A stretch of 64,000 nt of DNA from Berryella wangjianweii (lineage in GTDB: Bacteria > Actinomycetota > Coriobacteriia > Coriobacteriales > Eggerthellaceae), in contig CP053716.1 of the NCBI GenBank assembly GCA_013201155.1, positions 1,736,001-1,800,000 on the forward strand. The letters are read 5' to 3'. Below the pieces are notes generated by a model. The model did not search any database and had not been told where the DNA came from. It saw only the letters and a program-made list of their open reading frames with translations. The position numbers and the translations under genes are program-made. Positions 8,278 through 16,795 of the stretch are shown here, piece by piece (position 1 is the stretch's first letter; each line of letters begins with the position of its first letter).

Positions 8278-9879
8278 TTACGCCTTCACGGCCTTCGCAC
8301 CCAGGAACACCAGGCCCGTCGTGGCGATGGGCTCGAAGCCCTGGATCAGCGTGGGCTGATAGCCGGTGGCAAGCTTGCGGTGGAACAGCGGGTACAGCGG
8401 AGCCTCCTCGGCGATGAGGTCGAAGCACTTGTTCCAGGTCTCCTGCTGCGCCGCAGCCTTGGCCTCGCGTGCCTTCTGCATCAGCTCCTGCAGCTCCGAC
8501 CAACGGCCTGCGGCGTCCTTCTTCCAGCAGGTGCGTCCCTCGGTCCACACGTTGTCGCCGTACCACCAGGTCATCAGCAGGTCGGGATCGTTGCCGAAGC
8601 AGGTGGGGTCGCCCGGGGTCAGCATCACGTCGTAGGGAAGGACGCTATCGGAGGGAGCCAGCTCGCTCCAGTTGATCTTCTGCTCCTGGATGGTGCACGA
8701 CACGCCCACCGCGTCCAGGTCGTTCTTGATCTGTGCGGCCAGGTCCTTCACCCAGTTGTTGTTCACCAGCAGGGTGAAGCTCGTGCCCGTGGCGCCGGCG
8801 TCCTCAATCAGCTGCTTGGCCTTCTCGGGGTCGTAGGTGTACACAGTGGACGCCTCATGGTAGTTGGCGTGCTCCTTGGGCAGGAAGCCCGTCACCGGGG
8901 TGGCGTTGCCGGCCATGGAGTTGGCAATCAGCTTCTTCACGTCGATGGCATAGAAGAACGCCTGGCGCACGCGCTTGTCGTTGAAGGGCTCCTTCAGGGT
9001 GTTGAACATCAGGAAGGCCTGGTTGAAGCCCTGGATGTAGTCAACGGTGGCGCCGGAGGCCGTGATCTGCTCGGCGTTGGCGTCGGGCACGTTCTCCATC
9101 ACGGCAACCGAGGCCTCTTTCAGGGCCGTGGTGCGGGCGGTGCCGTCCAGCATGACGTTCCAGCTCATCGAGGCAGCGCCGGCGGGGTACTCGCCGGTGT
9201 AGTTCTTGTTGGGCTTGAACACGATGGTGCCGCCGTCGTCGCCGTTCACGGTGTCGTACTGCCAGGGGCCCGAGCCGATCGGCTTGGTCTTCAGGTCGTC
9301 CTCGGTTTGTGAGGCGGGGAACACCTTCACCACCGACAGGCGCTGCTCAAGCAGGCTCTCGAAGGCGTACTTCAGCTTGAACGACACGGCGTTCTCGCCC
9401 TTGGCGGTCACCTTGTCGATGAACGACAGGAACGCACCGTACACGCCGTTCTCCATGTTCTTCTGGAAGGCGTTCACCACGTCCTTGGCGGTGACGTCGG
9501 TGCCGTCGGAGAACTTGGCGCCGTCGCGCAGGGCCACCTCGTACTCGGTGTCGGACACCTTGGTGGGCTTGCCGGCGGCAAGGGCGTTGTAGGTCTTGTA
9601 GGTGTGCAGGTCAAGGTCGTACAGACCCTCGAACACGTGCCAGGTGGCGGCCAGCATGAGCGCCGAGCTGTTGCCGATGGGGTTGACGTTGGTGCTGGTG
9701 TACGCGCAGGCGCCAGTCAGCTCGCCCGTGGGCTCGCCGGAGGGAGCCGGGGTGACCTCGCTCTTGGGCGCGGGCTTCGAGCCGCAGCCCGAAAGGGCCA
9801 GGCCGGCTGCCGCGGCAGCCGCGGCGCCACCTGCGATGAAGGTGCGGCGCGACAGCGACGACGTTTCGTGCTTCTGCAT
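8278..9879 (-). CDS. Extracellular solute-binding lipoprotein, family 5 (SatA/DppA-like)
   Basis: A 533-residue binding protein of the oligopeptide family (SBP_bac_5). The N-terminus has a twin-arginine-like SRRTF, a long alanine-rich hydrophobic segment and a lipobox LSGC with Cys32, so a membrane-anchored lipoprotein is expected. The mature part has the family look, with DLDLHTYKTYN, EVALRDGAKFSDGTDVTAKD and RQAFFYAIDVKKLI. It is the first gene of the operon and would deliver substrate to the permeases. Sialic acid is the likely ligand because lyase, kinase and epimerase genes follow in the same operon; a peptide ligand cannot be ruled out. Confidence 0.88.
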   Translation of the reverse strand: MQKHETSSLSRRTFIAGGAAAAAAAGLALSGCGSKPAPKSEVTPAPSGEPTGELTGACAYTSTNVNPIGNSSALMLAATWHVFEGLYDLDLHTYKTYNALAAGKPTKVSDTEYEVALRDGAKFSDGTDVTAKDVVNAFQKNMENGVYGAFLSFIDKVTAKGENAVSFKLKYAFESLLEQRLSVVKVFPASQTEDDLKTKPIGSGPWQYDTVNGDDGGTIVFKPNKNYTGEYPAGAASMSWNVMLDGTARTTALKEASVAVMENVPDANAEQITASGATVDYIQGFNQAFLMFNTLKEPFNDKRVRQAFFYAIDVKKLIANSMAGNATPVTGFLPKEHANYHEASTVYTYDPEKAKQLIEDAGATGTSFTLLVNNNWVKDLAAQIKNDLDAVGVSCTIQEQKINWSELAPSDSVLPYDVMLTPGDPTCFGNDPDLLMTWWYGDNVWTEGRTCWKKDAAGRWSELQELMQKAREAKAAAQQETWNKCFDLIAEEAPLYPLFHRKLATGYQPTLIQGFEPIATTGLVFLGAKAVKA

Positions 9880-9916
9880 GGTTGCCTCCTGAGTATGACT
9901 TCTCTTCCTCTTGCGG

Positions 9917-9934
9917 CGTCTGCGAATGCAGACG
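9917..9934 (-). promoter_or_regulatory. Candidate operator palindrome before the nan operon
   Basis: A perfect inverted repeat with 7-bp arms (CGTCTGC and GCAGACG, 4-bp centre) lies about 38 bp before the binding-protein start. Relative to the candidate promoter it sits just downstream of the transcription start, where a bound repressor would block transcription. No regulator gene is in the window, so the binding protein is unknown. Confidence 0.4.
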
Positions 9935-9947
9935 TCAACGTATCCGC

Positions 9948-9976
9948 ATTATCCAATAAGTCCAGGCAGAGTTAAA
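9948..9976 (-). promoter_or_regulatory. Candidate promoter of the nan operon
   Basis: On the minus strand a -35-like TTTAAC and a -10-like GATAAT are separated by exactly 17 bp, upstream of the binding-protein gene. The -10 matches consensus well; the -35 is weak. Confidence 0.45.
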
Positions 9977-10387
9977 GGTTTATTCGTCGATGGCACTGGC
10001 GAGTCGGATTTTTCCCGACGAGAACCCTGCTGAAGGCACGGTCTTGTCGCCGGTGCCGTTACGAGCGGTAGAATTTGCGGGGCGAGAGGTCGCCGCCGGC
10101 GGCTTCGGGGCTCCCGCCATGCCAGGCTCCGTCTTGGGGTCGGCTTCAGGGAGCCGGTCTTGCCGGAGGGCCGTCAGCTTGCCTGAAGGCATGCGAGGCT
10201 CGCCGGGCGGCTGCCGCTCGCTGTGCGTGCAGGTGCGCCGTTCGTCCGTGCCCGCGCGCCCGCCACGCCACCCGCCGCGTCCCGTCCGTCCGTCTGTCAG
10301 CGTGCCCGCCCGGCTGTCCGCCTGACCTGCATGCTGCCCGTCGCCCGCTTCGTCCACGCGAGCGGTCGCCGCCTGAAAGGAGCCCTC
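9977..10387. other. Gene-free region before vsr
   Basis: About 410 bp of GC-rich sequence between the nan promoter and the vsr start. Frames are open on both strands, but their products are arginine/proline-rich and have no ribosome binding site. I see no gene, RNA or repeat here. Confidence 0.5.
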
Positions 10388-11044
10388 GTGCCCACCACCG
10401 TCGCCCCGCCGGCCTCGAACGAGCATGTGCGCAAGACCATGCAGGGCAACAAGCGGGCCAATACCAAGCCCGAGCTGCTCATGCGCGAGCGTCTGCGCGC
10501 TGCGGGGCTGACGGGCTACCGGTTGCAGTGGAAGGTGCCCGGACGTCCCGATATATGCTGGCCGGGCAAGCGCGTGGCCCTGTTCGTGAACGGGTGCTTT
10601 TGGCACCGCTGCCCACATTGCCAGCCGTCCAGCCCCAAGTCGCACGTGGAGTACTGGATGATGAAGTTCGAGCGCAACGTCGAGCGCGATCGGCGCAACC
10701 TTGAGCTGCTGCGCGCCGAGGGCTGGCGTGTGCATGTGGTGTGGGAGTGCCAGCTGAAGAAGAAGGTGCGCGAGGAGACGCTGGCGACGCTGTTTTCCCA
10801 GCTGTCCGAGGAGTTGGGCAAGCCGCTGTCGGCGGAAGCCCCTGCGGTGCCCGCCGCGTGCGCATCCGGGTCGGGCGATGCGCCTGCATCTGGCCCTGCG
10901 GCTGGCCCCGCGTCCAACGGCGCGACCGGCCTCGAACCCGCCCCCGATTCCGCCACCGGCCCCGCATCCGACCCCGCATCCGGCATTGCTGCCGTCGTCT
11001 CCGTTGCCGCCTCTGCCGTCGATTCCGCTGCCGACCCCGCATAA
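10388..11044 (+). CDS. vsr: Very-short-patch mismatch repair endonuclease with a low-complexity tail
   Basis: Vsr nicks DNA beside T:G mismatches that arise by deamination of methylated cytosine. The GTG start at 10388 is chosen because AAAGGAG stands 6 bases before it; the 218-residue product then begins with the conserved NKRANTKPE region. Family residues are visible: Asp55 in GRPDI, the zinc/mismatch motif GCFWHRCPHC (residues 69-78) and Cys121 in VWECQL. Vsr proteins usually end near residue 150; here about 70 residues of Ala/Pro/Ser/Gly-rich sequence follow with no domain. No cytosine methyltransferase gene lies nearby, although Vsr normally accompanies one. Confidence 0.88.
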   Translation: MPTTVAPPASNEHVRKTMQGNKRANTKPELLMRERLRAAGLTGYRLQWKVPGRPDICWPGKRVALFVNGCFWHRCPHCQPSSPKSHVEYWMMKFERNVERDRRNLELLRAEGWRVHVVWECQLKKKVREETLATLFSQLSEELGKPLSAEAPAVPAACASGSGDAPASGPAAGPASNGATGLEPAPDSATGPASDPASGIAAVVSVAASAVDSAADPA

Positions 11045-11437
11045 GGTCCGCTCTTGATTCTGCGCGGGTCCGCCGCACCCCGCCCAGCGGCTCTCGCGTT
11101 CCGCTTGCATCCTGCGGCGCTTCGGCTGAATCGGCCCCTTGGTTCGCTGTCGTCGCGGGGTTCGCGTCCGCCCGCGGTCCGCTGATTCATGCGGTTCCGC
11201 TACCGTGCATGCTCGACCGGCTCCGCGCGCCGCCCACCGACCACCCGGCGCCGTCGCTGCCTGTTTGCCAAGCCGCCACCGTCGCGTCAGATGCCCTTGA
11301 TATCATGTCCGATATGCGCGAACGACGCTGTGGGAGCCATGCGAAAAACGGTTGCGCGCTGTGTTTTGCCTGACCGCATCAGGGGATTCGGTTTCAGGTG
11401 GCGAGAGGGCTCATACATATAAGGAGACTTAGTTTCT
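11045..11437 (+). other. Gene-free leader region before the pyruvate:ferredoxin oxidoreductase gene
   Basis: About 390 bp without a supportable gene. The 3' end holds AAGGAG, 11 bases before the next start codon. A promoter is expected here, but no -35/-10 pair stands out. Confidence 0.5.
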
Positions 11438-14400
11438 ATGGCGAGAGCATATGTGTCGATGGACGGCAACAACGCCGCTGCCCATGTGGCGTACGCGTTC
11501 ACCGAGGTTGCGGCTATCTATCCGATCACCCCTTCCAGCCCCATGGCCGACCACGTTGACGGCTGGTCGGCGCGTGGCAGAAAGAACATCTTCGGCACCA
11601 CGGTGCGGGTCAGCGAGCTTGAGTCCGAGGCCGGCGCTGCGGGTGCCGTTCACGGATCGCTGTCCACCGGTGCCCTCACCACCACTTTCACGGCATCGCA
11701 GGGCCTGCTGCTGATGATCCCCAACATGTACAAGATCGCTGCCGAGCGCCTGCCCAGCGTGTTCCACGTCAGTGCGCGCACGGTGGCCACCCATGCCCTG
11801 AACATCTTCGGCGACCATTCTGACGTGATGGCCTGCCGCCAGACCGGCTTCGGCATGCTGGCCGAGGGCAACGTGCAGGAGGTCATGGACCTGTCAGCCG
11901 TGGCTCACTTGGCCGCCATCAAGGGCAAGACGCCCTTCGTGAACTTCTTCGACGGGTTCCGCACATCGCATGAGGTTCAGAAGGTGGCCGTGTGGGATTA
12001 CGCCGACCTTGAGGACATGGTGGACATGGAGGCGGTGCGCTCGTTCCGCGACCACGCCCTGAACCCCGAGCATCCCGCCGCGCGCGGCTCGCACGAAAAC
12101 GGCGACATCTTCTTCCAGCATCGCGAGGCCTGCAATGGCCAGTACCTGGAGCTGCCTGCGGTGGTGGAGCATTGCATGCAGCAGGTGAACGAGAAAATCG
12201 GCACCAACTACCAGCTGTTCAACTACTACGGTGCGCCCGATGCCGACCGCGTGATCGTGGCCATGGGCTCGGTGTGCGATGTGGCCGAGGAGGTCATCGA
12301 TTACCTGAACGCCCAGGGCGAGAGGGTGGGTCTGGTGAAGGTGCGCCTGTATCGTCCCTTCGTGGCCGAGAAGTTCGCTGCCGTGCTGCCCGACACGGTG
12401 CGCGCCATCGCGGTGCTCGACCGCACGAAGGAGCCGGGAGCTTTGGGCGAGCCGCTGTACCAGGACGTGGTGACGGCTCTGTACGAGCAGGGCATCACCG
12501 GCAAGGTGGTGGTGGGAGGTCGCTATGGTCTGGGGTCGAAGGACACCCCGCCCTCGTCGATCTTCGCGGTGTACGATGAGCTGCGCAAGGACAGCCCGCG
12601 TCGCGAGTTCACCATCGGCATCGTGGACGACGTCACGAACCTGTCGCTTCCCGAGGATCGCTCGTGCCCCAATACGGCTGCGGCCGGCACCATCGAGTGC
12701 AAGTTCTGGGGCCTGGGCGGCGACGGCACGGTGGGCGCGAACAAGAATTCGATCAAGATCATCGGCGACCACACCGACAAGTTCGTGCAGGCCTATTTCC
12801 AGTACGACTCGAAGAAGACGGGCGGCATCACGATCAGCCACCTGCGCTTCGGTGACGAGCCCATTCGCAGCAGCTATTACGTCACCAAGGCCGACTTCGT
12901 GGCCTGTCATAACCCGGCCTACATCGTGAAGGGCTTCCGCATCGTCAACGACGTGAAGCCGGGCGGCACCTTCCTGATCAACTGCCGCTGGAGCACCGCT
13001 CAGGAGCTTGAGGACGTGCTGAGCGTCGAGGCGCGCCGCTACATTGCCCGCAACGACGTGAGGCTGTACACGATCAACGCCATCGACCTGGCCGAGAGCA
13101 TCGGCATGGGCAAGCGCACGAACACCATTCTGCAGTCGGCCTTCTTCACCCTGGCGGGAATCATCGCGCAGGACGAGGCCGTGGCCTACATGAAGGATGC
13201 GGCCACGAAGTCGTACTCCAGCAAGGGCCAGGACGTGGTGGACATGAACCATCGCGCCATCGACGCGGGCACCACGGCGTTCACGCGCATCGAGGTGCCG
13301 GCGCATTGGGCCGATGCCGAGGGCGAGGCAGCCGACCCGATCATGTCCGGGCGTCCTGAGACGGTGAAGATGGTGCGCTCGATCATGGAGCCGGTGTCGC
13401 GCATGGAAGGCGACCTGCTGCCGGTATCGGCGTTCATGGACTACGCCGACGGCCAGTTCGAGACGGGTGCGGCGGCCTATGAGAAGCGCGGCGTGGCCGC
13501 CTTCGTGCCGAAGTGGGACTTCGACAAGTGCATCCAGTGCAACAACTGCGCCTATGCGTGCCCTCATGCCTGCATCAGGCCCTTTGCGCTGAACGATCAG
13601 GAAGCCGCGGGCGCCCCCGACAAGGAGCACGTGCGTCCCATACGCTCGGGCAAGGGCAAGGGCGTGTACGGATACGCCCTGGCCATTTCGCCGAACGACT
13701 GCATGGGCTGCACGGTGTGCGTGCGCGTGTGCCCCGTGGACGCGCTGGAGATGGTGAACCACGCCGCGCAGTCGGAAGAGCAGAAGATGTTCGACTACTG
13801 CGTGTCCACCGTTACCGAGAAGCCCGAGCTGGTGAACAGCACGGTGCGCGACAGTCAGTTCAAGCGCCCGCTTCTTGAGTTCTCGGGCGCCTGCGCCGGC
13901 TGCGCGCAAACTTCCTATGCGCGCCTGATCACCCAGATGTACGGCGACCGCATGTTCATCGCCAACGCCACGGGATGCTCGTCGATCTGGGGCAACCCGG
14001 CCGCCACGTCGCCCTACACGGTGAACGAGCGCGGTCAGGGCCCGGCGTGGTGCAACTCGCTGTTCGAGGACAACGCCGAGTACGGCATGGGCATGAAGCT
14101 GGGCCACGATGCCGTGCGCAGTCAGGCGGCGAACAACACTGAGGCCCTGATGGCCTGCGATGACGTGCCGGAGGCTCTGCGCGAGGCGGCTGTCGCGTGG
14201 CTTGAGGCGCGCGAGGACGCCGAGGCGAGCAAGGCGGCGTCGGCTGCGTACGCAGAGCAGCTGACGACTTTCGTCGAGCAGGCGCAGGGTGAGTCGGGAC
14301 GTTTGGCCCGCGCGGTGCTTGAGCAGCGCGACTTCCTGGTGAAGAAGTCGTTCTGGATCTTCGGCGGCGATGGTTGGGCCTACGACATCGGGTTCGGCGG

Positions 14401-14995
14401 TCTCGACCACGTGCTGGCCTCGGGTGAGGACGTGAACGTGTTCGTGTTCGACACCGAGGTGTACTCGAATACCGGCGGCCAGTCGTCGAAGGCGTCGAAC
14501 ATCGGCCAGGTGGCCCAGTTCGCGGCTGCGGGCAAGAGCCTGAAGAAGAAGAGCCTGGCCGAGATCGCCATGAGCTACGGCTACGTGTACGTGGCTCAGG
14601 TGGCCATGGGCGCGAAGCCGGCGCAGACGATCAAGGCAATTGCCGAGGCCGAGGCCTACCCTGGCCCCTCGCTGATCATCGCCTACTCGCCCTGCGAGAT
14701 GCACTCGATCAAGGGTGGCATGGCTCTGTGCCATGACGAGATGAAGGCCGCGGTGGAGTGCGGGTACTGGAACATGTTCCGCTTCAACCCCGCAGCTGCG
14801 CCGGGCAAGCGCTTCGTTCTGGACTCGAAGGCGCCCGCTGGCGGCTATCAGGAGTTCTTGATGAACGAAGCGCGCTACAGCCGTCTGCGGCGCGAGTTCC
14901 CCGACCGTGCGGACGAGCTGTTCGCCCAGAACGAGGAAGCGGCCATGGAGCGCTGGAACCATCTGGAGCGGCTGAAGGTCCTCTACGCCGAGTAA
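11438..14995 (+). CDS. nifJ: Pyruvate:ferredoxin (flavodoxin) oxidoreductase, single-chain
   Basis: This 1185-residue cytoplasmic enzyme oxidatively decarboxylates pyruvate to acetyl-CoA, reducing ferredoxin. All domains of the homodimeric form are fused in the usual order. The N-terminal domain has AIYPITPSSPMADHVD. A two-cluster ferredoxin domain carries CIQCNNCAYACP near residue 695 and CMGCTVCVRVCP near 753. The TPP domain has CAGCAQTSY near 817 and GDGWAYDIGFGG near 976, with the proximal-cluster cysteines. The length is normal for the family and the frame is intact. It implies anaerobic fermentative metabolism. A terminator follows, so it is probably transcribed alone. Confidence 0.97.
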   Translation: MARAYVSMDGNNAAAHVAYAFTEVAAIYPITPSSPMADHVDGWSARGRKNIFGTTVRVSELESEAGAAGAVHGSLSTGALTTTFTASQGLLLMIPNMYKIAAERLPSVFHVSARTVATHALNIFGDHSDVMACRQTGFGMLAEGNVQEVMDLSAVAHLAAIKGKTPFVNFFDGFRTSHEVQKVAVWDYADLEDMVDMEAVRSFRDHALNPEHPAARGSHENGDIFFQHREACNGQYLELPAVVEHCMQQVNEKIGTNYQLFNYYGAPDADRVIVAMGSVCDVAEEVIDYLNAQGERVGLVKVRLYRPFVAEKFAAVLPDTVRAIAVLDRTKEPGALGEPLYQDVVTALYEQGITGKVVVGGRYGLGSKDTPPSSIFAVYDELRKDSPRREFTIGIVDDVTNLSLPEDRSCPNTAAAGTIECKFWGLGGDGTVGANKNSIKIIGDHTDKFVQAYFQYDSKKTGGITISHLRFGDEPIRSSYYVTKADFVACHNPAYIVKGFRIVNDVKPGGTFLINCRWSTAQELEDVLSVEARRYIARNDVRLYTINAIDLAESIGMGKRTNTILQSAFFTLAGIIAQDEAVAYMKDAATKSYSSKGQDVVDMNHRAIDAGTTAFTRIEVPAHWADAEGEAADPIMSGRPETVKMVRSIMEPVSRMEGDLLPVSAFMDYADGQFETGAAAYEKRGVAAFVPKWDFDKCIQCNNCAYACPHACIRPFALNDQEAAGAPDKEHVRPIRSGKGKGVYGYALAISPNDCMGCTVCVRVCPVDALEMVNHAAQSEEQKMFDYCVSTVTEKPELVNSTVRDSQFKRPLLEFSGACAGCAQTSYARLITQMYGDRMFIANATGCSSIWGNPAATSPYTVNERGQGPAWCNSLFEDNAEYGMGMKLGHDAVRSQAANNTEALMACDDVPEALREAAVAWLEAREDAEASKAASAAYAEQLTTFVEQAQGESGRLARAVLEQRDFLVKKSFWIFGGDGWAYDIGFGGLDHVLASGEDVNVFVFDTEVYSNTGGQSSKASNIGQVAQFAAAGKSLKKKSLAEIAMSYGYVYVAQVAMGAKPAQTIKAIAEAEAYPGPSLIIAYSPCEMHSIKGGMALCHDEMKAAVECGYWNMFRFNPAAAPGKRFVLDSKAPAGGYQEFLMNEARYSRLRREFPDRADELFAQNEEAAMERWNHLERLKVLYAE

Positions 14996-15065
14996 GGCCG
15001 CTCGCCCGTTCGGGTCGTGCGAGCCCTGACGAGGGCGCGAGGCGTGGCTGAACGCGTCAGACAAG

Positions 15066-15096
15066 AAGGGGCGGGCCATTGGCCTGCCCCTTTGCT
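15066..15096 (+). terminator. Rho-independent terminator after nifJ
   Basis: A 12-bp stem (AAGGGGCGGGCC against GGCCTGCCCCTT, one G-T pair) with a 3-base loop, followed by a short T-run, about 70 bp after the nifJ stop codon. Confidence 0.75.
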
Positions 15097-15188
15097 CATG
15101 CGGCTTGTGTGCAGCGCTGACCTGTGCGCAGCGCAGACGCCCCTGACCCGCATGCACGGGGGCTTCGCCTGCGCGCCCGCCGGGGCGC

Positions 15189-16529
15189 TTACGCGTCCGC
15201 GGTCGGTGCCTCCCGCGCGTCTTCCTGCGCGTCTTCGTTCGTCTTTGCAAGCAGCTGATCGACGTAGGCGGCGCGCACGCAGCACACCAGCACATCCAGA
15301 GCCTGCTCAAGTTCGCTGAGGGACGGCATCGACGGGGCGATGCGGATGTTCGCGTCACGGGGGTCGCGGCCCTGAGGCCAGGTGGCGCCTGCAGACGTCA
15401 GCGTCACGCCCACCTCGCGCGCCCGTCGCACCGCCTCGCGCGCACAGCCGTGCGGCACGTCAAGCGACACGAAGTATCCGCCCTGCGGCGTGGTCCACGA
15501 GCATGCCCCTATATCGGAAAGTCCCTGCTCAAGCTTGCGCTGTACCAAATCGAACTTCGGTGCCAGCAGAGCCGCGTGAGCGCGCATATGCCGCCGTATG
15601 CCCTCCTCGTCTTTCAGGAAGCGCACATGGCGCAGCTGGTTCAGCTTGTCGTAGCCGATCACTCCCGCGCTCATGCGCAGGCGAATCTCGCTGAGATTCG
15701 CGGGACTTGCCGCCAGGGCGGCCACCCCCGCGCCTGCGAAGGTGATCTTCGAGGTGCTGGCGAACTTCAGGCAGCGGTCAGGGTTGCCGGCCTGGCGGCA
15801 GGCCTCGTGGATGTCGCGCACGCGAATGGTCGCTGCGGCCTGGTCGCTCAGGTGATGCACGGCGTAGGCGTTGTCCCAGAATATGCGGAAGTCTGTGGCG
15901 GCGCAGGTCATGCTCGCCAGTCGATCGACCACCTCGGGTGCGTACACGGCGCCGGTGGGATTGGAGTACTGCGGCACGCACCAAATGCCCTTCACCAGGG
16001 AATCCTCGGCAACGATTCGCTCGACTTCCTCCATGTCGGGGCCGTCGTCGCGTATGGGCACGGGAATCATCTCCACGCCGAACGCCTCCAGCACGCCGAA
16101 ATGGCGGTCGTATCCCGGCACCGGGCAGATCCACTTCACGACGGGGAGGGTGCACCACGGTGCGTCCCCCTGAACGCCGAAGGTCCAGTAACGGGCGAAG
16201 GCGTCGTACATCAGCGTGAGGCTGGACGACCCGCCCACGATCACGTTGTCGGGCCGGTCGTCCAGAAGGCAGGCCATGAGACGCTTGGCCTCGGGCAGTC
16301 CGTCCAGCCCCCCGTAGTTGCGGCAGTCGGTGCCGTCCTCCGCGATGAAGGCGCGGTCGTCCGCAGGCGCGCTCAGCAAGGGCATGCTGAGGTCCAGCTG
16401 CTCGGCCGAGGGCTTGCCCCGCGCCATGTTCAGCGCAAGACCTTGCGCTTTCAGCTGCCGATACTGCTGATCAAGGCGATTCCTTTCAGCTTCAAGCCTG
16501 CTGCGATCCATAAGCGCGTAGGGGGTCAT
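15189..16529 (-). CDS. PLP-dependent aspartate aminotransferase, MocR-like (subgroup Ic)
   Basis: A 446-residue fold-type I aminotransferase. The N-terminal LNMARGKPSAEQLDLS and NYGGLDGLPEAK are typical of the aminotransferase group that includes the Corynebacterium AspB-type aspartate aminotransferase. SNPTG and WDNAYAVHHL mark the substrate and cofactor sites, and Lys261 in STSKITFAGAG is the likely Schiff-base lysine. The start is supported by AAAGG 8 bases before the ATG and by a promoter-like site upstream. The last 20 or so residues are an acidic tail. Aspartate/2-oxoglutarate exchange is inferred from the family; no pathway genes adjoin. Confidence 0.87.
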   Translation of the reverse strand: MTPYALMDRSRLEAERNRLDQQYRQLKAQGLALNMARGKPSAEQLDLSMPLLSAPADDRAFIAEDGTDCRNYGGLDGLPEAKRLMACLLDDRPDNVIVGGSSSLTLMYDAFARYWTFGVQGDAPWCTLPVVKWICPVPGYDRHFGVLEAFGVEMIPVPIRDDGPDMEEVERIVAEDSLVKGIWCVPQYSNPTGAVYAPEVVDRLASMTCAATDFRIFWDNAYAVHHLSDQAAATIRVRDIHEACRQAGNPDRCLKFASTSKITFAGAGVAALAASPANLSEIRLRMSAGVIGYDKLNQLRHVRFLKDEEGIRRHMRAHAALLAPKFDLVQRKLEQGLSDIGACSWTTPQGGYFVSLDVPHGCAREAVRRAREVGVTLTSAGATWPQGRDPRDANIRIAPSMPSLSELEQALDVLVCCVRAAYVDQLLAKTNEDAQEDAREAPTADA

Positions 16530-16567
16530 CGAGGGTGCCTTTCCGGTCGCGGGCTGTCGGTTCCCTT

Positions 16568-16595
16568 ACTATATAAATATTGCGCCTGCACGGAA
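16568..16595 (-). promoter_or_regulatory. Candidate promoter of the aminotransferase gene
   Basis: On the minus strand TTCCGT and TATAGT are spaced by 16 bp in the only AT-rich patch between two divergent genes, about 40 bp before the start codon. Confidence 0.4.
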
Positions 16596-16754
16596 TGCGG
16601 GGGGAGGGGGTCAGCGAAGAATCCGCATCCTCCTCGATCGCCTGGGAGCCTGGCGCCGCGATACGTTCAGAGAGCCGCGCAGCTCCTCCCTGCCCGTCGC
16701 GTCAGCGGACGCGCGCCCGTCCGATTCGGCAGCGGCTCCTTCTGCGCGCTCGCG

Positions 16755-16760
16755 TATAAT
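16755..16760 (+). promoter_or_regulatory. Candidate -10 element of putP
   Basis: A consensus TATAAT lies 35 bp before the putP start in GC-rich surroundings. No convincing -35 hexamer is seen at the usual distance. Confidence 0.5.
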
Positions 16761-16795
16761 CGGTCAATCACATCCCTTACGTGAAAAGGCATCGA

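Noticed and set aside
11894..15358. A 1154-codon open frame on the minus strand opposite nifJ
   Set aside because: It is the mirror of a GC-rich coding frame: His/Arg/Val-rich, no ribosome binding site and no conserved motif, while nifJ on the plus strand is complete.
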